Origin: Mycobacterium kansasii ATCC 12478
GTDB lineage: Bacteria > Actinomycetota > Actinomycetes > Mycobacteriales > Mycobacteriaceae
Length of the DNA stretch: 64,000 nucleotides
NCBI RefSeq assembly: GCF_000157895.3
Contig: NC_022663.1
Coordinates: forward strand, 4,712,001-4,776,000
Direction: 5' to 3'
This document shows, piece after piece, positions 8,574 through 16,934 of the stretch (the first letter of the stretch is position 1; each line of letters starts with the position of its first letter). The notes beneath the pieces were generated by a model. That model saw nothing but the letters and a program-made list of their open reading frames with translations, had not been told where the DNA came from and made no database searches. The translations under genes and the position numbers were made by a program.

Positions 8574-10274
8574 ATGGCCGAATCTCCGAAGCCAGCTGCC
8601 GCGCCCGACGAGTTGGCGGCACCGCTGGACCTGTTGCTCACCAGCGCCACCCGGCCGTTTGCCAGCCGGATGATGCCCGATGCCACCTGGGCCCGCCTCG
8701 GCGCCAACCTTGCCCAACGTCCCGGCGCCGTCGCCGGTCGCACCGCCACGCTTGCCCGTGAGCTTGGCAGCATCGCGGCCGGAAAGTCCCACCGGGCCCC
8801 GGGGCGGGCCGACAAGCGCTTCGGTGACGTTGCCTGGCAACAGAATCCGCTGCTGCACCGGGTGATGCAGGCCTATCTTGCCGGTGCCGAGACGGCCGAA
8901 GGGTTGCTTGCCGACGCTGAGCTGGATTGGCGCGACCAAGAGAAGATGCAGTTCGTCGTCGACAACCTGGTAGAGGGCCTGGCACCCAGCAACAACCCGC
9001 TGATCAGTCCGCTGGGCTGGAAGGCCCTCATCGACACGGGGGGCCTGAGCGCGGTGCGGGGCTTGCGGGCCTTTGTGCGAGACATGCTGTCCAAGCCGCG
9101 GGTGCCGTCGATGGTCGAGCCCGATGCCTTCGTGGTGGGCGAGACCGTCGCCATCACCAAGGGAGCGGTGGTCCTGCAAACCTCGATGTTCGAATTGATC
9201 CAGTACACCCCGCAGACAGCCAAGGTGCGGAGCATTCCGTTGCTCATGGTGCCGCCGGTGATCAACAAGTTCTACATCATGGACATCGCACCGGGACGCA
9301 GCATGATCGAGTACTTCCTGCAGCAGGGCCAACAGGTGTTTGCCATTTCATGGCGTAATCCTCAGGCACGCCACCGGGATTGGGGTTTCGACGCCTACGG
9401 CGGGGCGATCGTGGAGGCAATGGACGCGGTTCAGAACATCGCCGGCACCGACAGCGTGCACCTGATGGCCAGTTGTTCGGGCGGCATCATCGCGGCGATG
9501 ACGGCGGCCCACCTCGCCCATATCGGCGAGGCCGATCGGGTGGCCGGTCTTACTCTGGCCGTCACCGTGCTGGACGAGACTCGCGCCGGCTTCGCCGCCG
9601 CGGCCATGAGCGATCGCGCAGCGCAGACGGCTATTCGAGTTTCGGCCAGGAAGGGCTACCTGGACGGGCGTGACATGGCCGAGATGTTTGCCTGGCTGCG
9701 ACCGACCGACCTGGTGTGGCGGTACTGGGTGAACAACTATGTGCAGGGCCGCAAGCCGGCGGCCTTCGACGTGCTGTTCTGGAACGCCGACACCACCCGG
9801 ATGGCTGCGGCACTGCATCGCGACATGGTGCTCATGGGGCTGCGCAATGCGCTGGTGACGCCTGGCGCGGTCACCATGCTGGGCAGCCCCGTAGATTTGG
9901 CCGACATCACCTCCGACGCGTATGTGATCGGCGGCGTTGCAGACCACATCTCGCCGTGGCAGGCCACCTATCGCAGCGCGCGGCTGCTGGGCAGTAAGGA
10001 CAATCGTTACGTCCTGTCCACCAGCGGCCACATCGCGGCTCTGGTCAACCCGCCGGGAAATCCCAAGGCGTCGTTCCGAACGGGTCTGGTCGGTGCGGAG
10101 AAGCCCGAAGAGTGGCTCGAGTCTGCGCAGCAGTCGGCTGGCTCCTGGTGGCCCGACTACGTGAGCTGGCTCGCCGAGCGCAGCGGCCCGGAGGTCGACG
10201 CCCCCAAAGCGCTTGGCGGGCAAGGCCTGCCACCGCTCGGGCCGGCGCCGGGCACCTATGTGAAGGAGCAGTGA
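8574..10274 (+). CDS. phaC: Class II poly(3-hydroxyalkanoate) synthase
   Basis: 566 residues. PHA synthase polymerises (R)-3-hydroxyacyl-CoA into storage polyester on granules. The catalytic triad can be placed: Cys301 in the lipase-like box ASCSGG, Asp457 in VADHISPW and His486 in STSGHIAAL. Further family blocks are VPPVINKFYIMDIAP, QQVFAISWRNPQ, FAWLRPTDLVWRYWVNNY and FDVLFWNADTTR. Length, residue spacing and the C-terminal GTYV(K/H)E ending match the Pseudomonas medium-chain-length class II enzymes much better than class I or III, as I recall those sequences. The gene lies 2 bp after fadD and 3 bp before phaZ. M. tuberculosis has no such gene at this locus. Confidence 0.92.
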   Translation: MAESPKPAAAPDELAAPLDLLLTSATRPFASRMMPDATWARLGANLAQRPGAVAGRTATLARELGSIAAGKSHRAPGRADKRFGDVAWQQNPLLHRVMQAYLAGAETAEGLLADAELDWRDQEKMQFVVDNLVEGLAPSNNPLISPLGWKALIDTGGLSAVRGLRAFVRDMLSKPRVPSMVEPDAFVVGETVAITKGAVVLQTSMFELIQYTPQTAKVRSIPLLMVPPVINKFYIMDIAPGRSMIEYFLQQGQQVFAISWRNPQARHRDWGFDAYGGAIVEAMDAVQNIAGTDSVHLMASCSGGIIAAMTAAHLAHIGEADRVAGLTLAVTVLDETRAGFAAAAMSDRAAQTAIRVSARKGYLDGRDMAEMFAWLRPTDLVWRYWVNNYVQGRKPAAFDVLFWNADTTRMAAALHRDMVLMGLRNALVTPGAVTMLGSPVDLADITSDAYVIGGVADHISPWQATYRSARLLGSKDNRYVLSTSGHIAALVNPPGNPKASFRTGLVGAEKPEEWLESAQQSAGSWWPDYVSWLAERSGPEVDAPKALGGQGLPPLGPAPGTYVKEQ

Positions 10275-10277
10275 GCC

Positions 10278-11090
10278 ATGCCCGGCAGCCACGTCGCGAG
10301 CGCGCATGGCGAAGAGCGCTATTTCTACATAGGCGGACAGCGGATCCGAGTCAACCTACGCCAGGGAACCGGTGTGCCGCTGGTGTTGTGCAACGGAATC
10401 GGGGCGAGCCTGGAAGTGCTCGATCCGCTGGTGGAGGTGCTCGACTCCACCGTCGTCAGATTCGACGTTCCCGGGACCGGCGGATCACCCACATCCGTTC
10501 TGCCCTACGGGTTTCCCTACCTCGCCTGGGTGCTAGGGAGGCTCCTGCGCAAGCTCGACCTGGGTGTGGTGGATGTACTCGGACTGTCCTGGGGAGGCGC
10601 CTTGGCGCAGCAATTCGCCTTCCAGAATCCTCGCCGATGCCGTCGGCTGGTGCTGGTCGCGACGGGCACGGGGGTGGTCATGGTTCCCGGCCACCCCCGG
10701 ATTCTGGCGAAAATGCTCACACCGCGCCGGTTTTCGGACCCCAACTACGCCGCGTCCATCGCCGCCGAACTCTACGGCGGTACCGTCCGCGCCCACGGTG
10801 ACGACGTGGCGGCACTGTTCGTGCGGCAATTGCGGGCCGGATCGAGGGTCGGCTACCTGCACCAGCTGCTGGCTGGCTCGGTCTGGACCAGCCTGTTCGC
10901 GCTACCGGCGGTGCGTCAGGAGACGCTGATCGTGGCGGGCACCGACGATCCGATCATTCCGGTTGCCAACGCCCACATCATGAACACGTTGCTGCCGCAT
11001 TCGCGGCTGCACCTGCATTCCGGCGGTCATATCGACATCGTGCACAACGCGACCGAACTGGCGCCGGTAATCGAGCAGTTCCTGCGCTGA
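10278..11090 (+). CDS. phaZ: Intracellular PHA depolymerase (alpha/beta hydrolase)
   Basis: 270 residues. It is expected to hydrolyse stored medium-chain PHA to 3-hydroxyacids. The nucleophile Ser104 lies in GLSWGGALAQQFA. The MVPGHPRILAKMLTPRRF block is distinctive of the Pseudomonas PhaZ family. Asp223/224 (AGTDDPIIP) and His251 (SGGHIDIV) complete the triad. Positions agree within two or three residues with Pseudomonas putida PhaZ as I remember it. Immediately downstream of phaC in the same operon, it reproduces the pseudomonad phaC-phaZ order. A general alpha/beta hydrolase of another specificity is the only serious alternative. Confidence 0.88.
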   Translation: MPGSHVASAHGEERYFYIGGQRIRVNLRQGTGVPLVLCNGIGASLEVLDPLVEVLDSTVVRFDVPGTGGSPTSVLPYGFPYLAWVLGRLLRKLDLGVVDVLGLSWGGALAQQFAFQNPRRCRRLVLVATGTGVVMVPGHPRILAKMLTPRRFSDPNYAASIAAELYGGTVRAHGDDVAALFVRQLRAGSRVGYLHQLLAGSVWTSLFALPAVRQETLIVAGTDDPIIPVANAHIMNTLLPHSRLHLHSGGHIDIVHNATELAPVIEQFLR

Positions 11091-11150
11091 GCCGGTCGCG
11101 CGGTCAAATCCGGGCGCACCCGCGGCGATGCCCGGCGCGGCCGCTCCGGC

Positions 11151-11999
11151 TCACGGCTGGACGTACCCCGGCGGGTTGACTTCTTCCACCCACAGATCGA
11201 CGCCGAGATTGGCCCCCGGCACGCAGTTGTATACCGACAAGTCGGTGACGCCCGATTCCACGAGCACGTCCTCGCACAGCACCGAGTTGCCGGTGTATTC
11301 ACGGGACGGCTTGTTGAGGATGACGTAGGCCGCGTCGGCGTACACGTCGGGCTTACGGGCCCTCGCCATTGCCTCGTCGCCGCCGAGCAGATTCTGCACC
11401 GCGGCCGTGGCCACCAGGGTGCGCGGCCACAAGGTGTTCGAGGCGATACCCTCGTCACGCATCTCCTCGGCGATTCCCAGCGCGCACAAGGTCATGCCGA
11501 ACTTGGCCATCATGTAGGCCGTCGGCTTCAGCCACTTCTTGTCCAGCAACACCGGTGGCGACAGCGTCAGAATGTGCGGGTTCTCCCGGCCCTTCATGTG
11601 CGGGATGCACGCTTGCGACACGGCATACGTACCGCGCACCTGGATACCGTTCATCAGGTCGAAGCGCTTCATCGGGACCTCGGTGATGGACCCGAGATTG
11701 ATGGCCGAAGCGTTGTTGACGCAGATGTCGATGCCGCCGAATTGCTCGACCGTCTTGGCGACCGCGGACTCGACCGAGTCCGGGTCGCGGACGTCGCCGA
11801 CGATCGGCAGGGCCTGTCCGCCCGCTTCCTCGAGCTCCTTGGCGGCGGTATACACCGTGCCCGGCAGCTTCGGGTGGGGCTCGGCGGTCTTGGCGATCAG
11901 GGCGATGTTGGCACCGTCTTGAGCGGCGCGTTTGGCGATCGCCAGGCCGATGCCACGACTGGCGCCAGAGATGAACATGGTCTTGCCGTTAAGGGACAT
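11151..11999 (-). CDS. Short-chain dehydrogenase/reductase (Rv3224-like, HSDL2-type)
   Basis: 282 residues with the N-terminal NAD(P)-binding TMFISGASRGIGLAIAK and CVNNASAINLG. In the catalytic region Tyr and Lys appear in AYMMAKFGM, consistent with the YxxxK motif, preceded by the SPP segment. The C-terminal stretch resembles the HSDL2 subgroup. In M. tuberculosis the ortholog was reported as iron-regulated. It is convergent with phaZ, 60 bp away, and divergent from sigH, which marks the return to conserved mycobacterial gene order. The substrate is unknown. Confidence 0.9.
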   Translation of the reverse strand: MSLNGKTMFISGASRGIGLAIAKRAAQDGANIALIAKTAEPHPKLPGTVYTAAKELEEAGGQALPIVGDVRDPDSVESAVAKTVEQFGGIDICVNNASAINLGSITEVPMKRFDLMNGIQVRGTYAVSQACIPHMKGRENPHILTLSPPVLLDKKWLKPTAYMMAKFGMTLCALGIAEEMRDEGIASNTLWPRTLVATAAVQNLLGGDEAMARARKPDVYADAAYVILNKPSREYTGNSVLCEDVLVESGVTDLSVYNCVPGANLGVDLWVEEVNPPGYVQP

Positions 12000-12110
12000 G
12001 GCGTCACACTAACGTGACCGGCCAATCCGAATTGCGGGACATCCCGGTGCGGCCAGCACAGGTCGATGAGCGGCCGCGGTCCCGCCACAGGGTGTGCTCG
12101 GGCGCGGCTC

Positions 12111-12137
12111 GGAAATAGTGCGCCTGCTGAAGCCGTT
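12111..12137 (+). promoter_or_regulatory. Putative SigH-dependent promoter of sigH
   Basis: GGAAATA (12111-12117), a 16-bp spacer and CGTT (12134-12137) match the SigH/SigR consensus GGAA-N-A ... CGTT. SigH is known to control its own gene in M. tuberculosis, so this is probably the autoregulatory promoter. Transcription would begin near 12145 and give a leader of about 210 nt before the conventional start, enough to include the upstream in-frame starts described for sigH. Confidence 0.6.
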
Positions 12138-12355
12138 GTTTGATGCGGTCCTTGCGGACGTCCCGGCGATAAGAAGAAATCAATGGACCGAAGCCCATGC
12201 TGTCGGTTGCGACCTCTAGATTGGGGGAGGGGAGCCAGGTGTCAACTGCGACGAGCCTGCTGTGTGAGGAGCGGTTGGATCGCTTCCTTGCGAGTCCGGC
12301 ATCGCCCTTGACGCTGTCCGGTGACACCGCAACCGAAGGGACCGTATTAATCAAG

Positions 12356-13006
12356 ATGGCCGACATCGATGGCGAGACCTGGTCGGAGGTTCCCGGTCCC
12401 CAGCCGCATGCCGAGACGGACGAGCAATTGACCGCGCGCTTCGAGCGCGACGCGATTCCTCTGCTCGACCAGCTTTATGGTGGCGCGCTGCGCATGACGC
12501 GTAATCCGGCCGACGCCGAAGACTTGCTGCAAGAGACCATGGTGAAGGCCTACGCGGGGTTCCGCTCTTTCCGGGAAGGCACCAACCTCAAGGCGTGGCT
12601 GTACCGGATCCTGACCAACACCTACATCAACAGCTACCGCAAGAAACAGCGTCAACCGGCGGAGTATCCGACCGAGGCGATCACCGACTGGCAACTGGCC
12701 GCCAACGCCGAGCATTCCTCGAGCGGGCTGCGTTCGGCCGAGGTCGAGGCGCTCGAGGCGTTGCCGGACTCCGAAATCAAAGAGGCGCTGCAGGCATTGC
12801 CGGAGGAATTCCGGATGGCGGTCTACTACGCCGACGTCGAGGGTTTTCCCTACAAGGAGATCGCCGAGATCATGGATACCCCGATCGGGACGGTGATGTC
12901 GCGACTGCACCGTGGTCGACGTCAGCTGCGGGCTCTGTTGGCTGATGTCGCCAAAGAGCGGGGCTTTGTCCGCGGTGACCAACCCCACGAGGAGGTGTCG
13001 TCATGA
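12356..13006 (+). CDS. sigH: ECF sigma factor SigH (oxidative/heat stress)
   Basis: 216 residues from ATG 12356, identical in length to the M. tuberculosis protein. Region 2 (DAEDLLQETMVKAYAGFRSF, LKAWLYRILTNTYINSYRKK in separate blocks) and region 4 (LPEEFRMAVYYADVEGFPYK, then GTVMSRLHRGRRQLR) are intact. It directs RNA polymerase to thioredoxin, chaperone and proteasome-linked promoters when released from RshA. The frame stays open upstream. GTG 12239 has an excellent ribosome-binding site (GGAGG at 12226-12230) and would add 39 residues; ATG 12197 would add 53. The ATG 12356 has only a weak, distant GAAGGG. A longer isoform is therefore plausible. It overlaps rshA by 4 bp. Confidence 0.97.
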   Translation: MADIDGETWSEVPGPQPHAETDEQLTARFERDAIPLLDQLYGGALRMTRNPADAEDLLQETMVKAYAGFRSFREGTNLKAWLYRILTNTYINSYRKKQRQPAEYPTEAITDWQLAANAEHSSSGLRSAEVEALEALPDSEIKEALQALPEEFRMAVYYADVEGFPYKEIAEIMDTPIGTVMSRLHRGRRQLRALLADVAKERGFVRGDQPHEEVSS

Positions 13007-13308
13007 GCGATGTGCTCAGCTCAAGCGACTCGTGCCCGGACCGCGAGGACTCCCATGGTTATGTTGGCTGTGCCGAGGTGATCGCCGAGGTATGGACCCT
13101 GCTTGATGGTGAGTGCACCGCAGAGACTCGCCAAAAGCTACGTGAGCACCTCGAGGCCTGCCCCGGTTGCTTAAAGCACTACGGGCTGGAGGAGCGGATC
13201 AAGCTCCTGATAGCAACCAAGTGCAAAGGTGAGAAGGCACCTGAGAGCCTGCATGAGCGGGTACGGCTGGAGATACGCCGGACCACCATAATCCGTCGTA
13301 GCGAGTAA
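13003..13308 (+). CDS. rshA: Anti-sigma factor RshA (ZAS family)
   Basis: 101 residues. It binds SigH under reducing conditions and releases it on disulphide stress. The zinc-associated anti-sigma motif appears as HLEACPGC (His, then Cys-x-x-Cys, residues about 49-56), with further cysteines upstream (Cys12, Cys24) and at Cys38. The ATGA overlap with the sigH stop indicates translational coupling and near-stoichiometric synthesis. Size and position match M. tuberculosis Rv3221A. Confidence 0.95.
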   Translation: MSDVLSSSDSCPDREDSHGYVGCAEVIAEVWTLLDGECTAETRQKLREHLEACPGCLKHYGLEERIKLLIATKCKGEKAPESLHERVRLEIRRTTIIRRSE

Positions 13309-13320
13309 GGGATTGCCCGG

Positions 13321-13395
13321 CTAGGAGTTCGGGCGCTTGCCGTGGTTGGCTTTGCTGTGCTTGCGGTCGCGCTTCTTTCGGCCCCGCTTGGCCAT
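13321..13395 (-). CDS. Large ribosomal subunit protein bL37 (24 residues)
   Basis: A 24-residue, extremely basic peptide begins MAKRGRKKRDRKHSK and ends in GKRPNS. It matches, as I recall it, the mycobacteria-specific ribosomal protein bL37 seen in cryo-EM structures of the M. smegmatis ribosome. A GGAGG lies 7 nt before ATG 13395; an adjacent ATG at 13398 is too close to it. It is convergent with rshA and 12 bp from it. It is easily missed because it is so short. Confidence 0.85.
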   Translation of the reverse strand: MAKRGRKKRDRKHSKANHGKRPNS

Positions 13396-13596
13396 CATCG
13401 AACCTCCGTATCGAGTCAGAAGCGGGCAACTCGGGCCCGCGGTTGGGGTCCAGTGTCTCACGCGGTCACCGACGCGGCCGCGATAGCCCGCGCGCCGCAA
13501 CCCTCGCAGGCCTTATGGTTCGATATACATGAGCTGATCGCAGCCCGATAGATCCAGCAGTCAGCATGGGAAATGGCCGGAACGAGTGGGGTGAAG

Positions 13597-13812
13597 ATGT
13601 CCGAGGATGTTCGCGCCGAGATCGTGGCCAGCGTGCTCGAAGTGGTAGTCAGCGAAGGTGACCAAGTCGGCAAGGGTGACGTCGTGGTGCTGCTGGAGTC
13701 GATGAAGATGGAGATCCCCGTTCTGGCCGAGGTCGACGGCACCGTCAGCAAGGTGAGTGTGGCCGTGGGCGACGTCATCCAGGCCGGCGATCTCATCGCG
13801 GTGATCAGTTAG
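13597..13812 (+). CDS. Biotinylated protein TB7.3 (biotin/lipoyl attachment domain)
   Basis: 71 residues comprising a single biotinyl domain. The biotin-accepting lysine is in the canonical ESMKMEIPV motif, and the fold's VGDVIQAGDLIAVIS end is intact. ATG 13597 is preceded by GGGGTGAAG; an upstream in-frame ATG at 13573 would add eight residues not present in the M. tuberculosis protein (Rv3221c). It may serve as a stand-alone carboxyl carrier, partner unknown. It is 46 bp upstream of pdtaS and probably cotranscribed with it. Confidence 0.93.
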   Translation: MSEDVRAEIVASVLEVVVSEGDQVGKGDVVVLLESMKMEIPVLAEVDGTVSKVSVAVGDVIQAGDLIAVIS

Positions 13813-13858
13813 CCGTTGGACCCATATCCGCGAACCGGGAGCGACTCGGGGGTTCTTG

Positions 13859-15361
13859 ATGTCCACTCTCGGTGATCTACTGGCCGAACACACGGTCCTG
13901 CCCGGCAACGCCGTCGACCACCTGCATGCGGTGGTGGGGGAGTGGCAGCTGCTGGCCGACTTGTCGTTTGCCGACTACCTGATGTGGGTGCGCCGCGACG
14001 ACGGCGTGCTGGTCTGCGTGGCCCAATGCCGGCCGAACACCGCGCCGACGGTGTTGCAGACCGACGCGGTGGGCACCGCCGTCGCCGGCGACAAGCTGCC
14101 GCTGGTTGCCGAGACGTTCACGTCAGGCGCCGCCAAATGGCAAGGCGATGCCGAATGCCATTCGGGCGAACTGCCAGGCCCCAACGTTGCGGCCTCCCCG
14201 GTGCGGTATGGCGGCCAGGTGGTGGCGGTGCTGACGCAGCATCAAACGGCGGTCGCGGCACAACGAGCGTCCGGTCACCTCGAGACGGCCTACCGGGAGT
14301 GCGCTATCGACCTACTGCACATGCTGTCCGAAGGCACATTTCCTGACGTCGGGGACGTGGCTATGTCGCGTTCGACCCCGCGGGCAGGCGACGGCTTCAT
14401 TCGGTTGAACGTCGACGGTGTCGTCGCGTACGCCAGCCCCAATGCGCTGTCGGCCTACCATCGGATGGGCCTGACCACGGAATTGGAGGGGCACCACCTC
14501 GTCGAGGTCACCAGGCCGCTGATATCGGATCCGTTCGAGGCCGAAGAGGTGGCCGAGCATGTGCGCGACCTGCTGACCGGCGGGCCCAGTATGCGGATGG
14601 AGGTCGACGCCGGCGGAGCCACGGTGCTGCTGCGGACGTTGCCGCTGATGGTCCACGGCGCCAGCGCCGGTGCCGCCATCCTGATCCGCGACGTCACCGA
14701 GGTGAAACGGCGCGACCGGGCCCTGATATCCAAGGACGCGACGATCCGGGAAATCCACCACCGGGTGAAGAACAATCTGCAGACGGTAGCGGCGCTGCTG
14801 CGGCTGCAGGCCCGTCGGACCGCCAATGCCGAAGGTCGGGAAGCCCTCATCGAATCGGTGCGTCGGGTGTCGTCGATCGCTTTGGTCCACGACGCGCTGT
14901 CGATGTCGGTGGACGAGCAGGTGAATCTCGATGAGGTCATCGACCGGATTCTGCCGATCATGAACGACGTGGCGTCGGTGGACCGGCCGATCCGCATCAA
15001 CCGGGTAGGTGACCTCGGTGTGCTGGACTCCGACCGCGCGACTGCCCTGATCATGGTGATCACCGAGTTAGTGCAGAATGCGATCGAGCACGCGTTCGAC
15101 CCTGCTGCTCAAGGTGGGTCTGTGACGATTCGTGCCGAGCGATCGGCGCGTTGGCTCGATGTCGTGGTTCACGACGATGGACGGGGTTTGCCCGAAGGGT
15201 TCAACCTGGAGAAGTCCGACAGCCTCGGTTTACAGATTGTGCGGACGCTGGTCTCAGCGGAATTGGACGGTTCCTTGGGTATGCGTGAGGCTCCTGAGCG
15301 CGGAACCGACGTGGTGTTGCGGGTGCCGATCGGGCGGCGTGGCCGGTTGATGGTGCAGTGA
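13859..15361 (+). CDS. pdtaS: Cytosolic sensor histidine kinase PdtaS
   Basis: 500 residues. An N-terminal GAF-like domain (about 1-150) is followed by a PAS domain (about 175-290). The HisKA_2 dimerisation domain contains the phosphoacceptor in IHHRVKNNLQTVAALLRLQ. The HATPase carries the N box LVQNAIEHAF and the glycine-rich HDDGRGLPEGF. It phosphorylates the RNA-binding antiterminator PdtaR, which is encoded elsewhere, and in M. tuberculosis has been linked to copper and nitric oxide sensing. A TTG at 13856 precedes the ATG; the ATG was chosen to match the M. tuberculosis length of about 501. Confidence 0.95.
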   Translation: MSTLGDLLAEHTVLPGNAVDHLHAVVGEWQLLADLSFADYLMWVRRDDGVLVCVAQCRPNTAPTVLQTDAVGTAVAGDKLPLVAETFTSGAAKWQGDAECHSGELPGPNVAASPVRYGGQVVAVLTQHQTAVAAQRASGHLETAYRECAIDLLHMLSEGTFPDVGDVAMSRSTPRAGDGFIRLNVDGVVAYASPNALSAYHRMGLTTELEGHHLVEVTRPLISDPFEAEEVAEHVRDLLTGGPSMRMEVDAGGATVLLRTLPLMVHGASAGAAILIRDVTEVKRRDRALISKDATIREIHHRVKNNLQTVAALLRLQARRTANAEGREALIESVRRVSSIALVHDALSMSVDEQVNLDEVIDRILPIMNDVASVDRPIRINRVGDLGVLDSDRATALIMVITELVQNAIEHAFDPAAQGGSVTIRAERSARWLDVVVHDDGRGLPEGFNLEKSDSLGLQIVRTLVSAELDGSLGMREAPERGTDVVLRVPIGRRGRLMVQ

Positions 15362-15374
15362 GCGCACAACAATA

Positions 15375-15398
15375 CGGCCCCGACATTTGCCGGGGCCG
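15375..15398. terminator. Bidirectional terminator between pdtaS and whiB1
   Basis: Perfect 8-bp arms CGGCCCCG (15375-15382) and CGGGGCCG (15391-15398) with an 8-nt loop lie between two convergent genes, 14 bp after the pdtaS stop and 22 bp from the whiB1 stop. There is no strong U tract, as is usual in mycobacteria. Confidence 0.65.
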
Positions 15399-15419
15399 CA
15401 CAGCTGTGCTACCGAGTCG

Positions 15420-15674
15420 TCAGACTCCGCTACGGGCCTTGGTCCGGGCGTTGCGGCGCTTCAGCGCGCGCCGCTCGTCTTCGCTCATGCCGCCCCAGAC
15501 GCCCGAGTCCTGGCCGGTGTTCAGGGCCCAGCTGAGGCATTCCGTGGTTACCGGGCACCGATTACAGACCAGTTTCGCGTCAGCGATCTGCGCGAGCGCC
15601 GGGCCGCTGTTCCCTACCGGGAAGAACAGCTCCGGATCTTCGTCACGACAGACCGCCTTGTGGCGCCAATCCAT
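15420..15674 (-). CDS. whiB1: Transcriptional regulator WhiB1
   Basis: 84 residues. It is an essential NO-responsive [4Fe-4S] protein that binds SigA and DNA. The four cluster ligands are Cys9 and the Cys37-x2-Cys40-x5-Cys46 set (VCNRCPVTTEC). They are followed by the GVWGG turn and the basic C-terminal tail RRALKRRNARTKAR. The sequence is nearly identical to M. tuberculosis WhiB1. It is convergent with pdtaS, and the 276-bp upstream region to 15950 holds a CRP-type site. Confidence 0.97.
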   Translation of the reverse strand: MDWRHKAVCRDEDPELFFPVGNSGPALAQIADAKLVCNRCPVTTECLSWALNTGQDSGVWGGMSEDERRALKRRNARTKARSGV

Positions 15675-15831
15675 TAGTCACTACTCCTCACTAAATGCGC
15701 AGCAAGGCGCACGGGCGTATTTCCTGGCTTAACGCGTGCACAAGAAAGGTATCCGTACCCCTACATGTCTCTGCATGCAACCTTTTGATCGTTTCACAGG
15801 CTCAACAGATGTCAATAGTGTTACCTAAGCG

Positions 15832-15847
15832 CGTGGGCTATCTCACT
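15832..15847 (-). promoter_or_regulatory. CRP-family binding site upstream of whiB1
   Basis: On the whiB1 strand this reads AGTGAGATAGCCCACG, with the strong half-site AGTGA and a weaker right half. In M. tuberculosis whiB1 is activated by the cAMP receptor protein Rv3676 through such a site. It lies 158 bp from the start codon. Confidence 0.6.
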
Positions 15848-15950
15848 TTGACGTTCTCTTACCAAAGCCCTTACTCATTTGTACTACACTGCCTCCCAAT
15901 TGCGCCCCACATTTGCGTCCCAAGGCTGTCACAGCTTGGATCACCGCAGG

Positions 15951-16916
15951 TCAGAGCCATTTTTTGGGGGGCGGGGCTACCACCGCCAACGCGTCGGGAA
16001 CCGCCCGGAAGGTCATGGTTTGGCGCTCGCCGAGGTAATCTCCGTCGAACTGACAGGCAACTGGAGCCGCGGTGCTGGTGACCCGTACGCAAGCGACGTC
16101 ATCGTCGGTGATGAGGTGTTTGAACTCGAACTTCGGCCTCTTGGCGAACATCTGCCGGACGATGCGCAGCGTCGGGATCGTCTTCACGGTCGTGAGGGCG
16201 AACACGCCCAGGCCAGACTCGAAGGTGCAGCCGGGGTTGGTCCACACCGGCCGGTTGTTTGCGTAGGTCCACGGACTCGAGTTGGACACGAAGACGAAGC
16301 TCACCCCGGGAATCGGCTCACCGCCTGGAAGTTCCAGCGTTAGAACGGGTTCGCGATTCCGGTAGCGCAGCACGGCGGGAACCGCGGCACGGATGTAGCG
16401 CCAGGCCGTGACTTTGCCACCCTTGCTGCGTTCGGCCTCGACGGCCGCTACAACCTCGGCGTCAACGCCCATTCCGGTGTTGAACACGGCCCACCGCTCA
16501 CCGCAATCGATCAGCCCGATGCGGCGCCACTGTGGACGCCGGCCGTAGTCGTCGAACAGCTGGATGAGCTGGTTGGTGGCAGCAATCGGGTCACGCGACA
16601 TCCCCAGCGCTCTGGCCAGGACGTTCGCCGAGCCACCAGGTACCACTGCGACCGCCGGTATGGGGCCCGACGGGGTCGATCCCGGGCGGCCGAGCATGCC
16701 GTTGACCACTGCGCTTGCCGTGCCGTCGCCGCCGTGCACGACAACCACGTCCACCCCGGCGGCAACCGCCGCTTGACCGAGTTCGGCCCCGTGACCGGGG
16801 TGGTTGGTGTGCTCGACGGTGAGTTGTAGCCGGCTCTTGAGCGCGTGGGCGACCAGGTCGCGGGCGGCCGGTGTGATGGAAGTGGCGGTGGGGTTGACGA
16901 TCAGCACGGCGCGCAT
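15951..16916 (-). CDS. Diacylglycerol kinase-like lipid kinase family protein (Rv3218-like)
   Basis: 321 residues, equal to M. tuberculosis Rv3218. The catalytic domain carries VVVHGGDGTASAVVNGM, the nucleotide-binding GGDGT motif of the DAGK/sphingosine kinase/YegS family, and PGGSANVLARALG, the second signature. The beta-sandwich C-terminal domain follows. ATG 16916 was chosen because upstream open reading runs into the tandem repeat at 16935 and is not protein-like. The substrate lipid is unknown. Confidence 0.88.
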   Translation of the reverse strand: MRAVLIVNPTATSITPAARDLVAHALKSRLQLTVEHTNHPGHGAELGQAAVAAGVDVVVVHGGDGTASAVVNGMLGRPGSTPSGPIPAVAVVPGGSANVLARALGMSRDPIAATNQLIQLFDDYGRRPQWRRIGLIDCGERWAVFNTGMGVDAEVVAAVEAERSKGGKVTAWRYIRAAVPAVLRYRNREPVLTLELPGGEPIPGVSFVFVSNSSPWTYANNRPVWTNPGCTFESGLGVFALTTVKTIPTLRIVRQMFAKRPKFEFKHLITDDDVACVRVTSTAAPVACQFDGDYLGERQTMTFRAVPDALAVVAPPPKKWL

Positions 16917-16934
16917 GAGGCATGAGCCTAGGCC

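Noticed and set aside
12356..13006. Treating ATG 12197 as the only start of sigH
   Set aside because: The M. tuberculosis protein begins at the equivalent of 12356; upstream starts are noted as an isoform hypothesis instead.
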